A DNA stretch of 25,039 bases from Nemertoderma westbladi (lineage: Eukaryota > Xenacoelomorpha > Nemertodermatida > Nemertodermatidae), in the NCBI GenBank assembly GCA_032718475.1, contig JAUCBJ010001448.1:1-25039 (forward strand). Reading direction: 5' to 3'. Position numbers and translations under genes: made by a program. The notes beneath the pieces were generated by a model that was given only the letters and a program-made list of their open reading frames with translations, was not told the origin of the DNA and did no database searches. Each line of letters starts with the position of its first letter. The first letter of the stretch is position 1. Below, in pieces: positions 11,301-17,300 of the stretch.

Positions 11301-14300
11301 TAATGACTGTAGAAAGGGTCTAATGCCACGGTTAACGAAAACAGTTTCTATTTATATGGCCATTTCATCCTCACGGACGTCTTCAGTAAATAAATTAAAA
11401 TAACATTAAAACACAATTTATAAACCTAAACCATAATATTAAATTTAACGTACGGTACAACCAATTATTATGCCACCAAATTCCGATATATACAGTATGA
11501 TAGGATGTATGTATTAGATTAACATATTTAAATAGAGGGGTAGAACTTTAATATTGATCTGAGGCGGGACGCCATAAATGGGTACGCCACGAACGGCATC
11601 ATTTCGACTTCTTTCCCATTTAAATATAGATCCAAGGGCAATCAACGATGTCAGAAACTGTTTAAAACTTAAACTAAACCAAGTACGTACGCTACAACAA
11701 ATTGATTACTTTAAATCTTGCCGCCAATCTAACTTCCCGCCTCAATTTATGGCGTCCCGCCTCAGATCAATATTAAAGTTCTACCCCTCTATTTAAATAT
11801 GTTAATCTAATACATACATCCTATCATACTGTATATATCGGAATTTGGTGGCATAATAATTGGTTGTACCGTACGTTAAATTTAATATTATGGTTTAGGT
11901 TTATAAATTGTGTTTTAATGTTATTTTAATTTATTTACTGAAGACGTCCGTGAGGATGAAATGGCCATATAAATAGAAACTGTTTTCGTTAACCGTGGCA
12001 TTAGACCCTTTCTACAGTCATTATCCCTGAAGTTATAATTATGGATACGCCACGAACGGCATCATTTCGACTTCTTTCCCATTTAAATATACTATCCATC
12101 GATGGCACATACACAAGTTTGTTACTGCCTGCAGAAGACACTATCCATCGATGGCACATACACAAGAATGCTACGCAGAATCCATGGTATAAGATATAAT
12201 GCCCAATTAACAAACTTAATATTTTGTATGCAAACTTGACAATAACTATTATTACCAAAATCCAACACCACACTGTAGTCATGACGAATAAGTCATGCAG
12301 GCCACAGCTATTATAGAACATATTTCCTTGTGCATGATCTACAGCTATTGAAGTTGGAAGGAGATAGGATTAGAGGAAAGCCTTCACCTTACTGAAACGT
12401 ATGTTAAGGAGGTGGAGGTTAGTATGGAGGCGACCGGTAATACATATCTTTGTGGTGAAGGTGTATGTATCAATGTATATACATTCCTTCTTTCCTGGTA
12501 ATTTCCTAAAATACAACATGTATGGTTAGTATGGAAGTTCCCAAATTCACTGGCACGGATTTAAGAACATACAAAAAGAGAGGGAGTTTTAAACTGCTTG
12601 TTGGTATTTAGTTTCTTGTTATCAAGGCCTACTAGAAGACTATCAGCTGACCAGTGACCGGTACTCATCTACCGGTAGTACAGTAGTAGGCCTTGCTCAG
12701 TTGCAGGCCTACCGTACTAGAAATTGAGATATGGGACCCTCCTGACAGAATCAATTTTATTTATTTATCCTGTAACCTGACTGCCTCATTGACTGCATTG
12801 TTAGGGTTAGTTGGTCAAGCCTCGTCCGTAACTGTATCCATGTGTGTCTTTGTAAGTAGCGTAGCGTTAGTGTACCGGAACCGTCAGGCCGTGTTACTTT
12901 AGTGAATTTCATTGCATTTTGCTACCAGGCAGCCAGGCTACCGGTATGTTTTTGATTTTAAATTTTGGTTAGGGTTAGTTGGGTAATGTGTACCAAGTTT
13001 AATAGTATTTGTAAGTTACCAAACGTATACAGTACAGTACAGCAGTACAACCAATGGAACAAATCTACGTATCAACGAACTGGTGAAGTGAATTGTGATG
13101 CGATCTGTTGTTCTCAAATGGTCAAATACCTTTTGTTTCTATTTATTTAATATTTATACGGTGGTTGTATCTCTCCATCCTATACATCAGTCAGTACCAC
13201 TTACCGCAGTAGGCCTACGTTATTAAACGTACTGACGTACTGACGTAGCAGCATAGCAATAACTTATAACAGAATAATACTGCTGCACTGAGATATGATG
13301 CAGCCTTTTGCTATTATAATCAGAGACAGCTGGGTTTGTGTGGCTAGTAAATGCGGTTTAAGAGTTTACGACACCACAATAACCACCCAATCTTTGCTAT
13401 ATCGTTACGACTGGAAGGTGAGTGGCTCAGGGGACGCCAAGGTTCCACCCACTAAACCAACGGGGGGTGAATGTTCCGACTCGGATACCGAAATCCCAAA
13501 TAACGGACATACAGACTCAGTAACCAATCCGACACCAGTCGACCACCAATTCGGTATCGATGACTTCGCCGTATCCAATAGCAACGAAATGGTCGCAATA
13601 GCAACGTCCAATAAATGCGTCCACGTGTGGCTGACGTCGTCGTGGCGGTTGTTATGTGAGCACAGAGAGTCTAAACGATGTACAGCGTTGGCCTTCACTG
13701 CGCGGCCACCAGAACGGCTACTGGTTGGCGACCGGCAGGGCAACGTCTACCTTCGCGCCGGGTTGCTAAGCAACCAGGGCCGAGTGTTAGAGGACCCTCC
13801 GTTGCTAGGCCACTTCTCGATAGTAACCGCGATGGTTGTGTCTCCCAACGACGAGGTGGTAGTGACGGCAGATAGAGACGAGAAGGTACGAGTGAGTCGC
13901 TTCCCCAACTCGTACAACGTGCGGAATTACTGCCTCGGTCACAAACAGTTCGTGTCTCATCTCGCCGTGCTATCTAATGTGCACGCTTCCGGTTCCGATC
14001 TACTCACTTCCGGTCAAGCCAAACTCACTTCCGGTCAAGCCAAACTCACTTCCGGTCCCGCCAAACTTACCTCCGGTCCTGACACACTTACTTCCGGTAC
14101 CGACCTACTCACTTCCGGTGCTGACCTACTCACTTCCGGTGCCGACCTACTCACTTCCGGTGCCGATCTACTCACTTCCGGTCACGACCTACTCACTTCC
14201 GGTGCCGACCTACTCACTTCCGGTCACGACCTACTCACTTCCGCTTCCGGTGACGGCACCGTTATCCTATGGGCCTACAACGACGACGGCCTACGACTCG

Positions 14301-17300
14301 CGACATGGCGCGGCACGGTGGATCGCCCTTTTACCCGACTCGAACCGGTCTGTGGCAGCGCCGTCACGGTCGTACAGGACCGACGGATGTCCGTACTACG
14401 GGCCCGACACACCGGGTCGCTAGGATACCAGTTTGAGGAGGTCTACACACGGGACGATGTGTTGGATATCGCGGTCTACGGTGAACTAATAGGCCTCATC
14501 GTCTGCGAGACAAGGGGTGACTCCGCGGTGAGTTGGGGTGGTTCAAATGAGTCAACAGAGAGTCGGATGAGTCAATGTGATTCAAACGACCCGAAAATGA
14601 GTCAAAGTGGTTCGAATAATTCGGATGTGACTCATAGTGGTATTAATAGCCCGGAAGTTAGTCTCCATGTTGTTCGGTTCGTAAACGGTACTATTTCCGA
14701 TTCCGAGATCCGGTGGCCGTCGGATTTCCTCGATGACGTCATAGAAACAGCTACCGAAGCTGTTCGGGAGGGACTGGTTGACAGGGAACTCACTGACTAT
14801 TACGATATGTATAAAGACGTTAATCAGATCAACTTACAGCAATATTATTGGAGAAAAAGTAAACAAATGCGGAGGGCGGATGAATCAGATTGTACACTAG
14901 TTGGTTCCTAAAAGACTATAAATAATGCTATCAGAATAGCATTTGAACTGGGGTGGGGGCACAAAGTGTATTCAATGATAAATTTGTATGCCAAGCATTC
15001 TGTAAGATCCATTAATACTTCTCGCGCTGCGAAGGCCTGGCTCAATCTTAATTTCGTAGATCTTCAACGTGGTGTTCGACCATAATGTTCTTGATAAGAT
15101 TCAGTTTCAATTGAATCAGCTCGAACATAAATAAGTATGTAAACTGATTAAAGAACAGTGATAATTCTTAATAATATTTATTTTATTGTTCATCTCACCT
15201 CTCAAACACAGCTCGTTGATTTATTGTCGGCATAAGGGAATGCAGCGGTATAATTAAATGGTTAGCCGTAAAGTAATTGTCATTTAGGAGGAGGCCATTC
15301 AGCTGAAATGATTAATTACAATTAAAAAATGGATCGAAATTTTTAAGTTAAGTTTAAATTCATTCCTGTTCACCCCCATTGATGATCTGCCACAGTTTTT
15401 TTAAACCCCGCCACTCTGTTTCCTAAAGGAATAGTAACAATGTGTTGGCAAGCTGTATTTTTCGAGGTGTTTGTTATTATACATTTATTATAGGAAGGGA
15501 TCTAATACAGCTTGCCAACACATTGTTACTATCAATAATCAAAAACTCAGGGGCTAATAAAATGGCAGCTGGCTTTGAAATTAATACTCCATATCTCAAG
15601 AACCTGTGGCCTAGTGGTTGTAGTCTCGGCTTCCACTTCGAGGTCTCAGGTTCGAATCCGACACCACGCTGATGAGACCCAGTAAGGTCGAAACGCGTAC
15701 GTGGTTTGGAGAGATATGAGATATTAATTTCAAGAAAAATTACGCGATTCTTAAATTTGTACACTACCCGGTTAAAAAGTACGCATGTGATGGGATTAGT
15801 CCTACAATTGCGCCAATAAAAGATGTTATTTTCGGTAAAATAAACTTATCATTCGAGGTAAAGACCCCTAGATCCCTTCCTATAATAAATCCTAAAGGAA
15901 TGACTGTTCACCACCATGAGTGATCTTCCACAGTAAACCCCTCCACTCTGTTTTCCTAAAGGAATGCCTGTTCACAATCATGGGTGATCTTCCACAGTAA
16001 ACCATTCCACTCTGTTTCCTAAAGGAATGCCTGTTCACCCCCATGGGTTATCTTCCACAGTAAACCCTTCCACTCTGTTTCCTAAAATAATGCATGTTCA
16101 CCCCAATTGGTGATCTTCCACAGTAAACCATTCCACTCTGTTTCCTAAAGGAATGCCTGTTCACCACCATGGGTGATCTTCCACAGTAAACCCCTCCACT
16201 CTGTTTCCTAAAGGAATGCCTGTTCACCATCATGGGTGATCTTCCACAGTAAACCCTTCCACTCTGTTTCCAGAAGGAATGCCTGTTCAGTGTTCACCAT
16301 CATGGGTGATCTTCCACAGTAAACTCTTCCACTCTGTTTCCTAAAGGAATGCCTGTTCACCACCATGGGTAATCTTCCACAGTAAACCCCTCCACTCTGT
16401 TTCCAAAAGGAATGACTGTTCAGTACCATGGGTGATCTTCCACAATAAACCCCTCCACTCTGTTTCCTAATGGAATGCCTGTTCACCATCATGGGTGATC
16501 TTCCACAGTAAACCCCTCCACTCTGTTTCCAAAAGGAATTCCTGTTCACCACCATGGGTAATTTTCCACAATAAACCCTCGACCACTGTTTCCCAACTTA
16601 CCTTAATTCCCATTTATCGACCAGTCAAGGGGGAAAGCCTGGGTAGGGGCTACGCTGTTATCTTGTATTTATTAGATTAACACCAATCATTACCTTCACT
16701 ATAAACAAACCTTACTATTGTATTGAATAGAATTGATTTCACTAACCTTCGAAATATCAGCCCAGCCTGGAACAAACACCAATACGGCCCCGGCAGGTCT
16801 ATTTAGGCAGATCCACTTTATAGTTCGAAACGCTAAATCGACATCGAGTACCGTATGGTCCATAGTCGATAAAACATCGACAATTCGCCAATCCACGGAT
16901 CCTTTAATCGATTCGATATAACCGGGCAACTCGCACCTAACTCTATCGAGTCTGTACCGTTCTCTACGGGTACTGCGATTGCGACTCAGCCAAGCAATCC
17001 GTCGCCAATTCCGCTGCTTCGTCTGCGGAGTCCACGGAACTTCGTTTAAGATAGTCTCGAGATATTGACCGACTACGGGGAAGGCCCTTCCTCCGCAGTC
17101 CAGTACCGGACAGTTGGAGAAGTAATCGCTGAACTTACTGGCCTCCAGGGTCGCGCTCATCAGCACCACCCGCAGGTCGGCCCGTTTCCTTAGTAACCCC
17201 TTGACTATGACCAATAGGAAGTCTTCGAGGAGGTTGCGTTCGTGTATCTCGTCTAGTATTAGATGGCTGCACCGACTCAGTAGGGGGTCTATTTCCAGCC

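Larger units (their letters stand above)
15574..15733 (+). mobile_element. tRNA-hammerhead SINE-like unit with flanking inverted repeats
   Basis: Arms 15574-15596 (TTGAAATTAATACTCCATAT CTC) and 15711-15733 match in reverse complement at 20 of 23 positions. They enclose the tRNA-like head and the hammerhead. A transcript would close in a long outer stem with the two RNA modules at its tip. Confidence 0.65.
15484..15889. mobile_element. 406-bp element with 21-bp perfect terminal inverted repeats
   Basis: Arms 15484-15504 (TTTATTATAGGAAGGGATCT A) and 15869-15889 are exact reverse complements. The interior contains the tRNA/hammerhead unit. The left arm lies in the spacer of the 29-bp inverted repeat and touches its right arm, so two inverted structures interlock. 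No target duplication was recognised. Confidence 0.65.
15362..16590. repeat. ~62-bp minisatellite, interrupted
   Basis: One diverged unit lies at about 15362-15430 and roughly 11 units run from 15890 to 16590. Each reads CTGTTTCCTAAAGGAATGCC, TGTTCACCACCATGGGTGAT, CTTCCACAGTAAACCCCTCC. The 460-bp interruption is the nested inverted-repeat/SINE block, inserted at a CCTAAAGGAAT position. Frames open through the array are not genes. Confidence 0.92.

Noticed and set aside
13415-13423. Perfect splice donor (AAG|GTGAGT) inside WDR4
   Set aside because: The nearest convincing acceptor (ACACCAG near 13,540) would shift the frame, while the unspliced frame stays open and conserved downstream. Kept only as a note.
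13977-14423. Plus-strand frame of LPV-rich repeats overlapping WDR4
   Set aside because: It is a shifted frame of the 21-bp WDR4 repeat. The WDR4 frame continues into conserved WD motifs on both sides and this one does not.
15061-15130. Possible extra DHX36 exon on the minus strand near 15.06-15.13 kb
   Set aside because: Its translation does not match any missing DHX36 segment, and exon 4 joins exon 5 in phase with no residues missing.
16048-16555. Repetitive minus-strand frames ([13 protein letters not shown] units)
   Set aside because: They arise from the 62-bp array and break wherever a unit has an odd indel, as expected for non-coding DNA.
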